A stretch of DNA of 64,000 nt, from NCBI RefSeq assembly GCF_000786695.1, contig NZ_CP009962.1, positions 3,906,001 to 3,970,000 on the forward strand. The letters run 5' to 3'. Origin of the DNA: Collimonas arenae (GTDB taxonomy: Bacteria > Pseudomonadota > Gammaproteobacteria > Burkholderiales > Burkholderiaceae_D). The notes beneath the pieces were generated by a model that saw only the letters and a program-made list of their open reading frames with translations, made no database searches and had not been told where the DNA came from. The position numbers were made by a program, and so were the translations under genes. This document shows positions 13,064 to 24,904 of the stretch, piece by piece (position 1 is the stretch's first letter; each line of letters opens with the position of its first letter).

Positions 13064-16000
13064 TTATGCGGCAACGGGATCGCTGGCAAAACTTCTGGCC
13101 GCTTCCATATCCACCGCAACAATCCGCGACACACCCTGCTCTTGCATGGTCACGCCGATCAGCTGCTGCGCCATTTCCATCGCAATCTTATTATGCGAAA
13201 TGAACAGGAACTGTGTGTTAGTTGACATACGCTTGACCATATTGCAGAAACGCTCGGTATTGGCGTCATCCAGCGGCGCATCAACCTCGTCCAGCAAGCA
13301 GAACGGCGCCGGATTCAGCTGGAACATCGAGAACACCAATGCCGTCGCGGTCAGCGCCTTTTCACCACCCGATAGTAAATGAATCGTTGCATTCTTTTTG
13401 CCCGGTGGTTGCGCCATCACCTGCACGCCGGAGTCGAGGATTTCATCGCCGGTCATGATCAACCTGGCCTGGCCGCCGCCGAACAGAATCGGGAATAGCT
13501 CGGCAAAGTGATGATTGACCTTGTCGAAAGTATCTTGCAGCAGGTCGCGGGTTTCCTTGTCGATCTTGTGGATCGCGTCCTGCAAAGTGTTGATGGCTTC
13601 GGTCAAGTCAGCGTTTTGCGCATCCAGGAAATTCTTGCGCTCGGATGCCTGCGCCAGCTCGTCCAGCGCCGCCAGGTTGACAGCACCCAGGCCGGCAATG
13701 GCGTTGGTCAGGCGGGTAACTTCGCCTTGCAGGTACGATGGCCGCATTTCCGATGTCAGCTTTTCGCTCAGCGCAGCTTCATCCGCCTGGGCTTCGAGTA
13801 GCTGCTGCACATATTGTTCCTGATTCAGACGCGCGGCCTGCTCTTTCAGCTGCAACTCCATGATACGGTCGCGCTGCGGTTGCAGGCTGCGTTCGGCTTG
13901 CAGGCGAGTTTCCTCATGCTGGCGCAAATTCTGCGAGACCTGGTCCAGTTCGTGGCGAGTATCGGCCAATGCGCGTTCCTGCTCGCTGCGCTTGTCCAGC
14001 AAATCTTGCAAACCGGCTTGCGCCGCCTGGTCGTCCAGGCTTTCCAGTTCAAGGTGGCCCTGCTGCATGTTGGCGAACAACTGCGCCGCCTGCTCCAGCG
14101 CGGTGGCGATGCTGCGCTTGAGTTCTTCGATCTTGTTGCGATGGGATTTCTCGGCGAACTCCGCCTCCTGCGCGGCCCGCTCCATTTCACGCAGGCGCTG
14201 GCGGGCGTCGTTCAGTTGCTGTTCCTTGCCCAGATAATCGGTTTGTCCGTCTTCATGCTTTTCCTGCAATTCGGCCAGTTCCATGTCGAGCTGCTCGAAC
14301 TTGGCTTCCGATTCCATCTTGATTTGCTGCTGCTCGCTTTCCTGCGCGGCGATTTCAGCCAGGTCGGCAGCAATCTGCGAGCTGCGCTGGTTAAAGCGCT
14401 CCTGCAACTCGGACAATTTCATGACATCGATCTGCAAACCGTGCACGGCCTGCGTCAAGCCGGTATGCCGCAACCGCATTTCCTGCAAGCGCTGGGTGGC
14501 TTGCGACAGGGCCGCTTCGGCCCGCACCGAGCGTGAACGCGCCTCATCGGCCAGCATCTGCTGGGCACGCAACTGTTTGGTGATGTTTTCGATTTCCTGC
14601 TGGCGCGCCAGCATGCCGTCCTGCTCCGAATCCGAGGCATAAAAACGCACGCCGGTCTTGCTGATCACATGCCCCTGGCGCGTCACAAAGCTGGCGCCCA
14701 GCGGCAATTTGCCGCGCTCGGCGAAGGCCGTCACAGTATCGTCGGCAGCGTAGAAATTGTGCAGCCAGTCCTGCATCAACACCCGCAAACCCGGATCGTT
14801 CAACTGCAACAGATTGAGGAACGGTTTCAGGCCGGCAGGCGCATCGACAGGCGCAGTGGACGCTACGCCATTTGGTGAAAACAAGGCCAGCTTGGCTGGC
14901 GGCGCATCGTTGAAAAAGGCCTTCGCCCAATCCAGGTTGGACATTTCCAGCGCCGAAGTACGCTCGCGCAGGACCGACTCCAGCGCGGTTTCCCAGCCAC
15001 CGTCGATATGCAGTTTTTGCCACAGGCGCGGCAATGCAGCCAACTCGTGCTTTTCAAGCCAAGGCTGTACCTTACCCTCGGTCTGCACGCTCTCCTGCAA
15101 TTGCTTGAGCGCGGCAAGACGCGCTTCCAGCTGGGCGTTATTGGCGCTTTCTGTATTGACTTGCTGCTGCGCGTTACGCCGCTCCTCTTCCAGACGCGGC
15201 TGCTGTTCCTGCAGCTCTTCCAGCTGCATGCCTACTTCTTCCAGCCCGGCCTGCTTTTCTTCCAGCTGCATACGCAGATTGGTCAGATGTGCATTGTCGG
15301 GCAGGTTCAAGCCGTTCTTTTCCTGCGACAACCGCTCGCGGCGGCCGGTCAGGCCATTCAGGATATTCGAAGCATTGCGCTGATGGGTCGATTCGAGTTC
15401 GATCTGCTGCTGGATCTGCATGATCTTGGCGCGCGACTCGGTACTCTTCAGCTGCGCTTCTCGCCAACGCTGCTCCAGCGCCGGCAACTGATCGTTATGT
15501 TGCTGCGAGGCTACCTGCGATTGTTCGACGCGCGCCATCAGCTCTTCCAGATGCATCTCGGCTTCCACCAGATCGTCCTGGAATTGCGTACCCTGGCGCT
15601 GCCATTGATCGCGCTGCGCGGTCAATGAATTGAGTTGCGACTGCAAGCGGTTACGCGATTCGATGACGAACTTGATCTGCGCTTCCAGGCTGCCGATTTC
15701 AGAGTTGGTCTGGTACAGATGGCCTTGCGCCTGATGCATGCGGTCGCCTGCCGCATAGTGCGATTGCCGCATATGTTCCAGCTCGGTTTCCACATGACGC
15801 AGCTTGGCGGTCTGCTCTTCCAAGTCGGTTTGCGCCTTTTCAATTTCGCGGAAGAATTTTTCCTGCTCGGCTTTGGCTTCATTCTTGCGCAACAGCCACA
15901 ACAATTTCTGCTTCTCTTCCTGGTCGCCTTGCAGCTCATGGAATTTTTGCGCGACCGCAGCCTGCGATTGCAGCTTTTCCAGATTCGCGTTCAGTTCGCG

Positions 16001-16594
16001 CAAGATGTCTTCGACCCGCAGCAAGTTATCGCGGGTGTCGTTCAGGCGATTTTCGGTTTCGCGGCGACGCTCCTTGTACTTGGACACGCCAGCGGCTTCT
16101 TCCAGGAAAATCCGCAACTCTTCAGGGCGCGCCTCGATGATGCGGGAAATCATACCCTGGCCGATGATCGCGTAAGCGCGCGGGCCTAGTCCGGTGCCGA
16201 GGAAGATATCCTGGATATCGCGGCGGCGTACCGCCTGGTTATTGATGTAATACGTAGAAGTGCCGTCGCGCGTCAAGGTGCGCTTGACGGCGATTTCGGC
16301 GTACTGGCTCCATTGGCCCGCAGCTTTACCGAGGCTATTGTCGAACACCAGCTCGACCGAAGAACGGCCAGCCGGCTTACGGTGAGAAGAGCCGTTGAAA
16401 ATAACGTCCTGCATCGACTCGCCGCGCAGCTCGGAAGCCTTGGATTCACCCAAGACCCAGCGCACCGCATCGATGATATTGGACTTGCCGCAACCGTTAG
16501 GCCCCACCACACCGACCAGCTGGCCCGGGACCTGGAAATTGGTAGGGTCAACGAAAGACTTGAATCCCGATAATTTAATGGAAGTTAAACGCAC
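13064..16594 (-). CDS. smc: Chromosome segregation protein SMC
   Basis: A 1176-residue SMC ATPase that, with ScpA and ScpB, compacts and segregates the chromosome. Walker A GPNGCGKSN is at 31-39; the long coiled-coil arms run to a hinge at roughly 515-640; the C-terminal head carries the signature LLSGGEKAL (1073-1081) and Walker B FCLLDEVDAPLDD (1098-1110). A GTG at 16594 gives the conserved start MRLTSIKLSGFKSF; the open frame reaches a TTG at 16615, but that adds a non-conserved septapeptide. There is no good ribosome binding site before the GTG. A mini-ORF and terminator-like hairpin lie 55-100 bp upstream. Confidence 0.98.
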   Translation of the reverse strand: MRLTSIKLSGFKSFVDPTNFQVPGQLVGVVGPNGCGKSNIIDAVRWVLGESKASELRGESMQDVIFNGSSHRKPAGRSSVELVFDNSLGKAAGQWSQYAEIAVKRTLTRDGTSTYYINNQAVRRRDIQDIFLGTGLGPRAYAIIGQGMISRIIEARPEELRIFLEEAAGVSKYKERRRETENRLNDTRDNLLRVEDILRELNANLEKLQSQAAVAQKFHELQGDQEEKQKLLWLLRKNEAKAEQEKFFREIEKAQTDLEEQTAKLRHVETELEHMRQSHYAAGDRMHQAQGHLYQTNSEIGSLEAQIKFVIESRNRLQSQLNSLTAQRDQWQRQGTQFQDDLVEAEMHLEELMARVEQSQVASQQHNDQLPALEQRWREAQLKSTESRAKIMQIQQQIELESTHQRNASNILNGLTGRRERLSQEKNGLNLPDNAHLTNLRMQLEEKQAGLEEVGMQLEELQEQQPRLEEERRNAQQQVNTESANNAQLEARLAALKQLQESVQTEGKVQPWLEKHELAALPRLWQKLHIDGGWETALESVLRERTSALEMSNLDWAKAFFNDAPPAKLALFSPNGVASTAPVDAPAGLKPFLNLLQLNDPGLRVLMQDWLHNFYAADDTVTAFAERGKLPLGASFVTRQGHVISKTGVRFYASDSEQDGMLARQQEIENITKQLRAQQMLADEARSRSVRAEAALSQATQRLQEMRLRHTGLTQAVHGLQIDVMKLSELQERFNQRSSQIAADLAEIAAQESEQQQIKMESEAKFEQLDMELAELQEKHEDGQTDYLGKEQQLNDARQRLREMERAAQEAEFAEKSHRNKIEELKRSIATALEQAAQLFANMQQGHLELESLDDQAAQAGLQDLLDKRSEQERALADTRHELDQVSQNLRQHEETRLQAERSLQPQRDRIMELQLKEQAARLNQEQYVQQLLEAQADEAALSEKLTSEMRPSYLQGEVTRLTNAIAGLGAVNLAALDELAQASERKNFLDAQNADLTEAINTLQDAIHKIDKETRDLLQDTFDKVNHHFAELFPILFGGGQARLIMTGDEILDSGVQVMAQPPGKKNATIHLLSGGEKALTATALVFSMFQLNPAPFCLLDEVDAPLDDANTERFCNMVKRMSTNTQFLFISHNKIAMEMAQQLIGVTMQEQGVSRIVAVDMEAARSFASDPVAA

Positions 16595-16647
16595 GTTATC
16601 GACTGTTCTTATCAAAGTCGGCGAAAAAGCTGCCGCACTACTTCACA

Positions 16648-16701
16648 CTATAAAAAACGAGGAAAAACCTCGCAGGAGGTCGCCATCATAACATTCCACC
16701 T
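16648..16701 (-). promoter_or_regulatory. Candidate smc leader: 13-codon ORF overlapping a terminator-like hairpin
   Basis: On the minus strand an AGGTGG ribosome-binding sequence (16696-16701) precedes ATG at 16689. The frame reads MMATSCEVFPRFL and stops at 16648. Its codons cover a hairpin with CGAGG/CCTCG arms (16658-16662 and 16668-16672), and a run of six T residues follows. The arrangement resembles a translation-sensitive attenuator. The stem is only 5 bp, so function is uncertain. The rest of the smc/dapC gap (16702-17012) contains one TATAAT box (16943-16948) facing dapC and no gene. Confidence 0.4.
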
Positions 16702-17012
16702 CGCCATATATGCGATCTGAATGCCTGCAAATGGCGGCTAACGATGGAAAATGTGATTGTTACTTTATCAGCAGATTTGTGCACCCGACATTACCCGCAT
16801 AGGAAAGGCAGGCGCCACAGGTTTGTGGCCGGACTTATCGAAAAAGTTCAAGAAGACAATGGAAAGCGCAAAAAGCCGACGAATCTGCTTTTTACGACCT
16901 GTCGGAGGCGCGATACGGACAATCAAACAGGCCACTTCTGTATATAATGCAAACAGCATATTCGCAGCAGTTTTCCCCATTCCATCGTTGTTATTCATCC
17001 GTCATCAATCAC

Positions 17013-18215
17013 GTGAATCCATTACTTGACCGGCTGCAGCCCTATCCGTTTGAAAAATTGCGCGCATTATTCGCCGACGTCACGCCCAATCCGGCGTACA
17101 AGCCGATCAGTCTCGGCATCGGCGAACCGAAACATCCGACGCCTAAATTCATCCAGCAAGCGCTGAGCGACAACCTGAACGGCCTGGCCAGCTATCCGAG
17201 CACCATTGGCGCAGAACCTTTGCGCGCTGCCATCGCTGGCTGGCTGGAACGCCGCTACGGCTTGCCGCCACTAGACCCGGCGACGCAGATCCTGCCGGTC
17301 AACGGCTCGCGCGAAGCGCTGTTTGCGCTGGCGCAGACTGTGGTCGATCCGGCGCAAAAAGATGCGCTGGTCATGTGCCCGAATCCGTTCTATCAAATCT
17401 ACGAAGGCGCCGCTTACCTGTCCGGCGCCCAGCCTTATTTCGTCAATTCCGATCCCGCCCGCAACTTTGCGCCGGATTATCGCAGCGTGCCGGACGATGT
17501 CTGGCCGCGGGTCAAGCTGCTGTATTTGTGCTCGCCGGGTAATCCGACCGGCGCCGTGCTGTCGCTGGAAGACTGGAAAGAATTGTTTGCGCTGTCGGAC
17601 CGGCACGGCTTCGTGATCGCCGCCGACGAATGCTATTCCGAGATTTATTTCAAGCCGGAGGCGCCCTTGGGCGGCCTGCAAGCGGCCAATATACTGGGCC
17701 GCAGCGGCTATCCGCGCCTGATCGCTTTTTCCAGCCTGTCAAAGCGTTCCAATGTGCCTGGCATGCGCTCCGGCTTTGTCGCCGGCGATGCCGCCATCCT
17801 CAAGAAATTCCTGCTGTATCGTACCTATCACGGCGGCGCCATGAGCCCGCCAGTGCAAGCGGCTTCGGTCGCCGCCTGGAACGACGAAACCCACGTCGTC
17901 GAAAACCGCGCCAAATACATGGCGAAATTCCAACAGGTCACCCCTGTACTGCAAACCCTGCTGGACGTTGCCCTGCCCGACGCCGGTTTTTATCTATGGG
18001 CAAAAGTAGATAAACTGACAAACATCTCCGATACTGACTTCGCCAAGCGGCTGTATGCCGAATATAATGTAACGGTATTGCCCGGCAGCTATCTGGCGCG
18101 CGACGCCCATGGCAGCAATCCGGGACAGCAACGGATCCGCATGGCGCTGGTGGCGGAAGTCGATGAGTGCCTGGAAGCAGCGCAGCGGATTGCGGCGTTT
18201 TGCCGGGGCCTTTAA
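17013..18215 (+). CDS. dapC: Succinyldiaminopimelate transaminase
   Basis: A 400-residue fold-type I PLP aminotransferase of the succinylase branch of lysine/meso-diaminopimelate synthesis. It transfers the amino group from glutamate to N-succinyl-2-amino-6-ketopimelate. The PLP lysine is Lys244 in SSLSKRSNVPGMRSG; SPGNPTG is at 174-180, AADECYSE at 203-210 and a C-terminal RIRMALV segment holds the carboxylate-binding Arg. The GTG start at 17013 gives the conserved MNPLLDRLQPYPFEKL; an in-frame ATG at 16947 adds non-conserved residues. dapD follows 150 bp downstream and dapE is 2.7 kb further, which supports the assignment. Confidence 0.95.
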   Translation: MNPLLDRLQPYPFEKLRALFADVTPNPAYKPISLGIGEPKHPTPKFIQQALSDNLNGLASYPSTIGAEPLRAAIAGWLERRYGLPPLDPATQILPVNGSREALFALAQTVVDPAQKDALVMCPNPFYQIYEGAAYLSGAQPYFVNSDPARNFAPDYRSVPDDVWPRVKLLYLCSPGNPTGAVLSLEDWKELFALSDRHGFVIAADECYSEIYFKPEAPLGGLQAANILGRSGYPRLIAFSSLSKRSNVPGMRSGFVAGDAAILKKFLLYRTYHGGAMSPPVQAASVAAWNDETHVVENRAKYMAKFQQVTPVLQTLLDVALPDAGFYLWAKVDKLTNISDTDFAKRLYAEYNVTVLPGSYLARDAHGSNPGQQRIRMALVAEVDECLEAAQRIAAFCRGL

Positions 18216-18367
18216 TTCTTTAACGCTTAACCAAACAGCGGCATTGAAGATTTGCGCGTAGCGCGGCTTTCTTGCTTGCGGTTGATCTTACGTATTGCAC
18301 CATGACGATCCATTTGCAACGCCGTCATGGTCAAATCCATTTTTGAACTTTCATTTAGCGACTAATC

Positions 18368-19195
18368 ATGACTCAATCTCTGCAAGCATTTATCGACCAA
18401 GCCTGGGAACAGCGTACCGAATTTTCCCCGAAAACTGCACCCGCCGATGTCCGCGAAGCGGTCGCCAAAGTCATCGCCGAACTCAACCAGGGCAGCTTGC
18501 GCGTGGCCGAGAAAATCGACGGCAACTGGGTCGTCAACCAATGGATCAAGAAGGCCGTGCTGCTGTCGTTCCGCCTGGAAGACAACCTGCCGATGCCGGC
18601 CGGCGAGAACATGCAGTTCTACGACAAGGTGCCAACCAAGTTCGCCAACTACACCGCTGAAGATTTCGCCAAGGGCGGTTTCCGCGTCGTGCCGCCGGCA
18701 GTGGCGCGTCATGGCAGCTTCATCGGCAAGAACGTGGTGCTGATGCCTTCCTATGTCAACATCGGCGCCTATGTCGATGAAGGCACCATGGTCGACACCT
18801 GGGCTACCGTCGGCTCCTGCGCGCAGATCGGCAAGAACGTCCACCTGTCCGGCGGCGTCGGCATTGGCGGCGTACTGGAACCGATGCAAGCCAACCCGAC
18901 CATTATTGAAGACAATTGCTTCATCGGCGCTCGTTCGGAAATCGTCGAAGGCGTGATCGTTGAAGAAAACTCGGTCATCTCGATGGGCGTCTACATCGGC
19001 CAGTCGACCAAGATCTACGACCGCGCTACAGGTGAAGTCACTTACGGCCGCATCCCTTCGGGTTCGGTAGTTGTTTCAGGCAGCCTGCCTTCGGCCGATG
19101 GCAAGTACAGCTTGTATTGCGCCGTGATCGTCAAGCGCGTCGACGCCAAGACCCGCGCCAAGACCGGCATCAACGAACTGCTGCGCGAAGCCTGA
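18368..19195 (+). CDS. dapD: 2,3,4,5-tetrahydropyridine-2,6-dicarboxylate N-succinyltransferase
   Basis: A 275-residue trimeric acyltransferase that uses succinyl-CoA to open tetrahydrodipicolinate in the lysine pathway. A helical N-terminal domain (about 1-100) is followed by left-handed beta-helix hexapeptide repeats from [32 protein letters not shown] through VSMGVYIGQ (about 115-230), with the typical extended loop around [16 protein letters not shown]. The length is exactly that expected. It lies between dapC and dapE. Confidence 0.98.
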   Translation: MTQSLQAFIDQAWEQRTEFSPKTAPADVREAVAKVIAELNQGSLRVAEKIDGNWVVNQWIKKAVLLSFRLEDNLPMPAGENMQFYDKVPTKFANYTAEDFAKGGFRVVPPAVARHGSFIGKNVVLMPSYVNIGAYVDEGTMVDTWATVGSCAQIGKNVHLSGGVGIGGVLEPMQANPTIIEDNCFIGARSEIVEGVIVEENSVISMGVYIGQSTKIYDRATGEVTYGRIPSGSVVVSGSLPSADGKYSLYCAVIVKRVDAKTRAKTGINELLREA

Positions 19196-19213
19196 TTCGT
19201 TGTAAAGCTTTGA

Positions 19214-19269
19214 GGGGCAGAGTTTGCGGGTTGCCAAGGCAAGCCTTGCTGCCAATGCAGCACTGCCCC
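19214..19269. other. Structured intergenic palindrome after dapD
   Basis: GGGGCAG (19214-19220) pairs with CTGCCCC (19263-19269) and encloses an inner AAGGC/GCCTT pair and a GCTGC/GCAGC pair. It lies 18 bp after the dapD stop and has no U-tract, so it may be a processing or weak termination structure. Confidence 0.4.
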
Positions 19270-19378
19270 TGCCAAGATGTGTGAATTACAAAGAAAGAAG
19301 GCAGGACCGGCCGCGCCAAAAGCGCTGTAGGCTATCCAAGTCTTCGACATAATAATATTTCTGCACCGAGGAGTTTTT

Positions 19379-20524
19379 ATGGCAATGGATCGCTTGTTTC
19401 AGCTGATGCAGGAGAAAGAGGCGTCGGACATGTTCTTGGCGCCCGGCTCGCCGATTCACCTGAAGATCAAGGGCCAGATGGTCCCGGTCAACCAGCAAAG
19501 CATGGATGACAACACTATCCTTCTTCTGCTGAAAGAAGTGCTGCCGGCCGAACGGCTGCAAGAACTGGACCGCAACAATGAATTGAATCTTGGTTTGCCG
19601 GTGGCCGGCGTCGGCAGTTTCCGGCTGTCGGCGTTCCGCCAGCGCGGCAGCATCTCCGCCGTGATTCGTTATATCCCGTACGAGATTCCGCCGTTTGAAG
19701 AACTGCGCCTGCCGCCGGCGCTGCTCGAACTGATCGGCCGCAAACGCGGCCTGCTGCTGATTGTCGGCTCGACCGGATCCGGCAAATCCACCACCATCGC
19801 GTCGATGCTGGACTATCGCAACAAGACCCAGGCAGGCCATATCCTGACGCTGGAAGATCCTATCGAATTCCTGTTCCAGAGCCACCGCTCGATCGTCAAC
19901 CAGCGCGAAATCGGTAGCGACACCACCGACCTCAACGGCGCACTGAAGAATGCGTTGCGACAGGCGCCGGACTGCATCCTGATCGGCGAAATCCGCGACA
20001 AAGCCACCATGTCGGCCGCCCTAGCCTATGCCCAGTCGGGCCATCTGGTGGTGTCGACGCTGCACGCCAACAACACGTATCGCGCACTGAACCGTATCAT
20101 CAGTTTCTATCCGATGGAAAACCGACCCGCACTGCTGGAAGACTTGGCGTCGACCCTGGCCGCGATTGTCTCGCAGCGCCTGGTCACCACCACCGAAGGC
20201 AAGCGTACTCCAGCAGTGGAAATCATGCTGAACACGCGCCACGTTTCTGAACTGATTGAAGAAGACAACATCAGCCAGATCAAGGAGGCGATGGAAAAAA
20301 GCCTGGCGCCCGGCTCGCAGACTTTCGAGCAAGCGCTGATGCAATTGATTGCGGATGGCGTCATTACCCAGGACGAAGCACTGGAACATGCGGATTCGCC
20401 GAGCAACCTTTACTGGCTGATCAATAACCATACACCGAGCTCGAAGAAGAATGCGGTGCCGGTGATCCCAGAGCCTGAGCGCGTAGAAGGTGCAACCTTC
20501 ACCGAGTTCACACTGGATTTATAA
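19379..20524 (+). CDS. pilU: PilT/PilU-type type IV pilus retraction ATPase
   Basis: A 381-residue hexameric secretion ATPase that powers pilus retraction (twitching). Walker A GSTGSGKST is at 130-138, the Asp box/Walker B CILIGEIRD at 199-207 and the His box GHLVVSTLHANNT at 221-233. The N-terminal PAS-like domain occupies 1-100. It reads closer to PilU than PilT because of the MDRLFQLMQEKEASDMFL start and the extended C-terminal tail (about 340-381), but the two are hard to separate without alignment. It sits alone among dap genes with no other pil gene in view. Confidence 0.88.
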   Translation: MAMDRLFQLMQEKEASDMFLAPGSPIHLKIKGQMVPVNQQSMDDNTILLLLKEVLPAERLQELDRNNELNLGLPVAGVGSFRLSAFRQRGSISAVIRYIPYEIPPFEELRLPPALLELIGRKRGLLLIVGSTGSGKSTTIASMLDYRNKTQAGHILTLEDPIEFLFQSHRSIVNQREIGSDTTDLNGALKNALRQAPDCILIGEIRDKATMSAALAYAQSGHLVVSTLHANNTYRALNRIISFYPMENRPALLEDLASTLAAIVSQRLVTTTEGKRTPAVEIMLNTRHVSELIEEDNISQIKEAMEKSLAPGSQTFEQALMQLIADGVITQDEALEHADSPSNLYWLINNHTPSSKKNAVPVIPEPERVEGATFTEFTLDL

Positions 20525-20560
20525 AACATCCTCATCATCCGTAGCGACAGTATCTCATTT

Positions 20561-22112
<1,552 letters not shown>

Positions 22113-22142
22113 CTCACTCGCACAAAGGTACTTATCGCTGGC

Positions 22143-23720
22143 ATAAAAGACATCGTTGAACAAGCCTACGACGCCACGTCATACACCTCCCATCCGTTCA
22201 AAGCCACCGCGCCAGAGCATCTGGCGGCGGTCGCTACCCTGTTCAACCTGACTCCGCCGCGCACAGAGAATGCGCGCGTGCTGGAACTGGGTTGCGCTGC
22301 CGGCGGCAATCTGATTCCTCATGCGCAGCGGCATCCCGGCGGCCACTATGTCGGCGTAGACCTGTCCGAGGTACAAATCGACGCCGGTCAGCAACGGCTC
22401 GCCGCGCTGGGTCTGACAAATATCAACCTGCACCATATGAGCATCAGCGACATCGGTCCGGCCCTGGGCCAGTTCGACTACATCGTTTGCCATGGCGTGT
22501 ACAGCTGGATGTCGCCGCAGGTGTAAGACGAGATTTTGCGTGTATGTGCAGAGAATTTGGCCTCCGACGGGATAGCCATCATCAGCTACAACACCTATCC
22601 GGGCTGGAAATTCAAGGAAGTGGTGCGGGAGGCGATGCTGTTCCGCGGCAAAAACCATGAAAAGCCGCAAGACAAGCTAGCGCATTCCCGCGGCACGTTC
22701 AATTTCATGCACGAGGTGTCGAGCAAGGGCAGCGTCCTCCACCAGGTGTTGGAACAGCACGCCGGCGCGCTCAACGGCCAGTTCGACGATTACTATCTGC
22801 TGCATGAATATCTGGAGCCGTGCAACGGGCCTTGCTGTCTGAGCGAATTTGCGGCGCGTGCACAGCGGCACAAACTGGGCTATCTGGCCGATGCCGAAAC
22901 GCAATCTATGTTTGTCAGCAATCTTGGCAGCAACGTCGCCGATCCCCTGCTGCGTGAATGCGGAAACGACCAGGTGGTGCTGGAACAATACATGGATTTC
23001 CTGAGTAACTGCCAGTTCCGCCACACCCTGCTGGTGCACGCGAAACAGCAAAGCCAGATCCGCTATATGCTCAATTCGGGCAGGCTGGCGCTATTGCACC
23101 ATGCTTGCGCGGTCGATAGCGGTACTGCGACGATCGCTCATGACGATACGGAGCAGGCACTCACCCTCAACGGCCAGCAGCTAGTCATCAAAGGCCGGAT
23201 CAACAAGCTTGCCTTGCAACTGCTGGGCGAACGCTTTCCGGCCACCATGCACGTGCCGGAACTGGTAAGCGCCATTCGCCAACGCCTGCAACAACGCTAG
23301 GACAGCGACACCGAGATGATCACCCAACTGATGGAGGTGCTGGTGATACGCGGCGCTGTGAATTTTCGCGTGCAAGCGCTGGACGTTGCCCCTGCCGTTG
23401 CCGAACAACCGCTCGCCCTGGCGTTCGCCCGTGCAGACCTGACCCTGGCCCCGAACGCCGACACCACCAATCTCTGGCACCAGGGAGTACGTCTGAACAT
23501 CATCGAGAAAATCCTGCTGCCCAAGTTGGATGAAAATCATACTCAAGAGCAACTGATAGCGCATATCTTGCAGAAAGAGCAGCAAAACACCCTGGAGTTC
23601 AAGCACAAGGAAGGCCACCGCTTGACCGATCCGCAAGCCTTGCAGGAAGCTGCCGCCGAACATGTCGGCAATGCCCTGCGCGCACTCAGATATAATGCGC
23701 TATTAATCAATCCCCGATAA
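22143..23720 (+). pseudogene. Broken SAM-dependent methyltransferase with regulatory domain
   Basis: One reading frame runs from about 22143 to 23720 and is interrupted by TAA at 22524-22526 and TAG at 23298-23300, with no frameshift. Before the first stop it reads as a class I methyltransferase (ARVLELGCAAGGNLIPHA, VGVDLSEVQI). After it, DEILRVCAENLASDGIAIISYNTYPGWKFKEVVREAM continues the fold, then the methyltransferase regulatory region (PF10119-like) and a C-terminal part. No ATG, GTG or TTG precedes the conserved start KDIVEQAYDATSYTSHPF; an ATA stands at 22143. The homologue would be about 525 residues. Each stop is one C-to-T step from a Gln codon. Likely recently inactivated. Confidence 0.85.
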
Positions 23721-23931
23721 TTTGGGGTTAAATCGATACAATACCAGGCTAAATAGCCGGGTTCGCCCCATTCTGCCCGGCATTTCCGATAGAATCCGCC
23801 TGACACATTTTTTGGCTCTGGCTGTAACTCTGCGAGTAAGCAGTTGACAGTTGAGGCCGAGTTGCCCTGACAGCGTAATCCACCACGTTGCGACAACTCC
23901 TGATCTATCCCGCACATACGACAATCGCGCC

Positions 23932-24816
23932 ATGACACCACAATCCTTTACCACTATCCGCGACCTGCTGCGCTATGCAGTGACCCGTTTCAATACCGCC
24001 GGTCTGTTTTTCGGCCATGGCAGCAGCAATGCGCTGGACGAAGCGGCCTATTTGATCCTGCATACGCTGAAGCTGCCGCTGGACAAGATCGAACCTTTTT
24101 TCGATGCGCGCCTCCTGCCGCATGAAATTGAAGCCGTCTTGCAAGTAATTGAAAAGCGCAGCGTCGACCGCCTGCCTGCCGCCTATATCACCAACGAAGC
24201 CTGGCTCGGCGAATACCGTTTCTATGTCGACCAACGCGTGATCGTGCCGCGTTCGTTCATCGCCGAGTTGATCCCCGACCATTTCTCGCCGTGGCTGCAA
24301 GAGCCGGCGACGGTCAGCAACATCCTGGAACTGTGCACCGGCTCCGGCTGCCTGCCGATCATGCTGGCTGACGCCTTCCCTTCTGCCCACGTCGACACAG
24401 CGGACATCTCCGCCGATGCGCTGGCAGTGGCGCGCCGCAACGTGGACGAATATGAATTGCAGGACCGCATCACGCTGATCGAATCCGATTTGTACAGCAA
24501 GGTGCCAGCCAAGAAATACGACCTGATCGTCACCAACCCGCCTTATGTGAACTCAGGCTCGATGGGCAAGCTGCCGCCGGAATACCTGCGCGAGCCGCAA
24601 ATCGCCCTGGCAGGCGGCAGCGACGGCATGGACCTGGTACGCCAGATCGTGGCCGGCGCCAAACAGCGTCTGACTGCTAACGGCGTGCTGGTGGTTGAAA
24701 TCGGCAATGAACGCGCTTTCGCCGAAGCCGCGTTCCCGAACCTGGAAATGACCTGGGTCTCGACCAGCGCCGGCGACGACATGGTGTTCCTGCTGACCGC
24801 CGACCAGCTGCCGTAA
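23932..24816 (+). CDS. prmB: 50S ribosomal protein L3 N(5)-glutamine methyltransferase
   Basis: A 294-residue class I methyltransferase that methylates a glutamine of ribosomal protein L3. An N-terminal helical domain precedes the SAM-binding motif I LELCTGSGC (132-140); the substrate motif NPPY is at 202-205 and is followed by VNSGSMGKLPPEYLREPQIALAGGSDGMDLV, which matches PrmB rather than PrmC. The start at 23932 is chosen because the upstream extension to 23851 is not conserved. It is separated from the broken methyltransferase by about 210 bp of non-coding sequence. Confidence 0.95.
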   Translation: MTPQSFTTIRDLLRYAVTRFNTAGLFFGHGSSNALDEAAYLILHTLKLPLDKIEPFFDARLLPHEIEAVLQVIEKRSVDRLPAAYITNEAWLGEYRFYVDQRVIVPRSFIAELIPDHFSPWLQEPATVSNILELCTGSGCLPIMLADAFPSAHVDTADISADALAVARRNVDEYELQDRITLIESDLYSKVPAKKYDLIVTNPPYVNSGSMGKLPPEYLREPQIALAGGSDGMDLVRQIVAGAKQRLTANGVLVVEIGNERAFAEAAFPNLEMTWVSTSAGDDMVFLLTADQLP

Positions 24817-24904
24817 GCCTGTAACGCTTTATCCAAGATCTCAAGACCTGCATGCGGTTCGCTGACGCATGCATGGCCATTCATTCAGCAAGTAGATAGT
24901 AGAC

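Noticed and set aside
16768..16998. 76-codon minus-strand frame in the smc-dapC gap
   Set aside because: No similarity, no ribosome binding site, and it opposes the likely dapC promoter region.
22524..23300. Stop-codon read-through or recoding in the methyltransferase gene
   Set aside because: Two different stop codons, no selenocysteine-type or other recoding element seen, and the start codon is also missing; ordinary gene decay is simpler.
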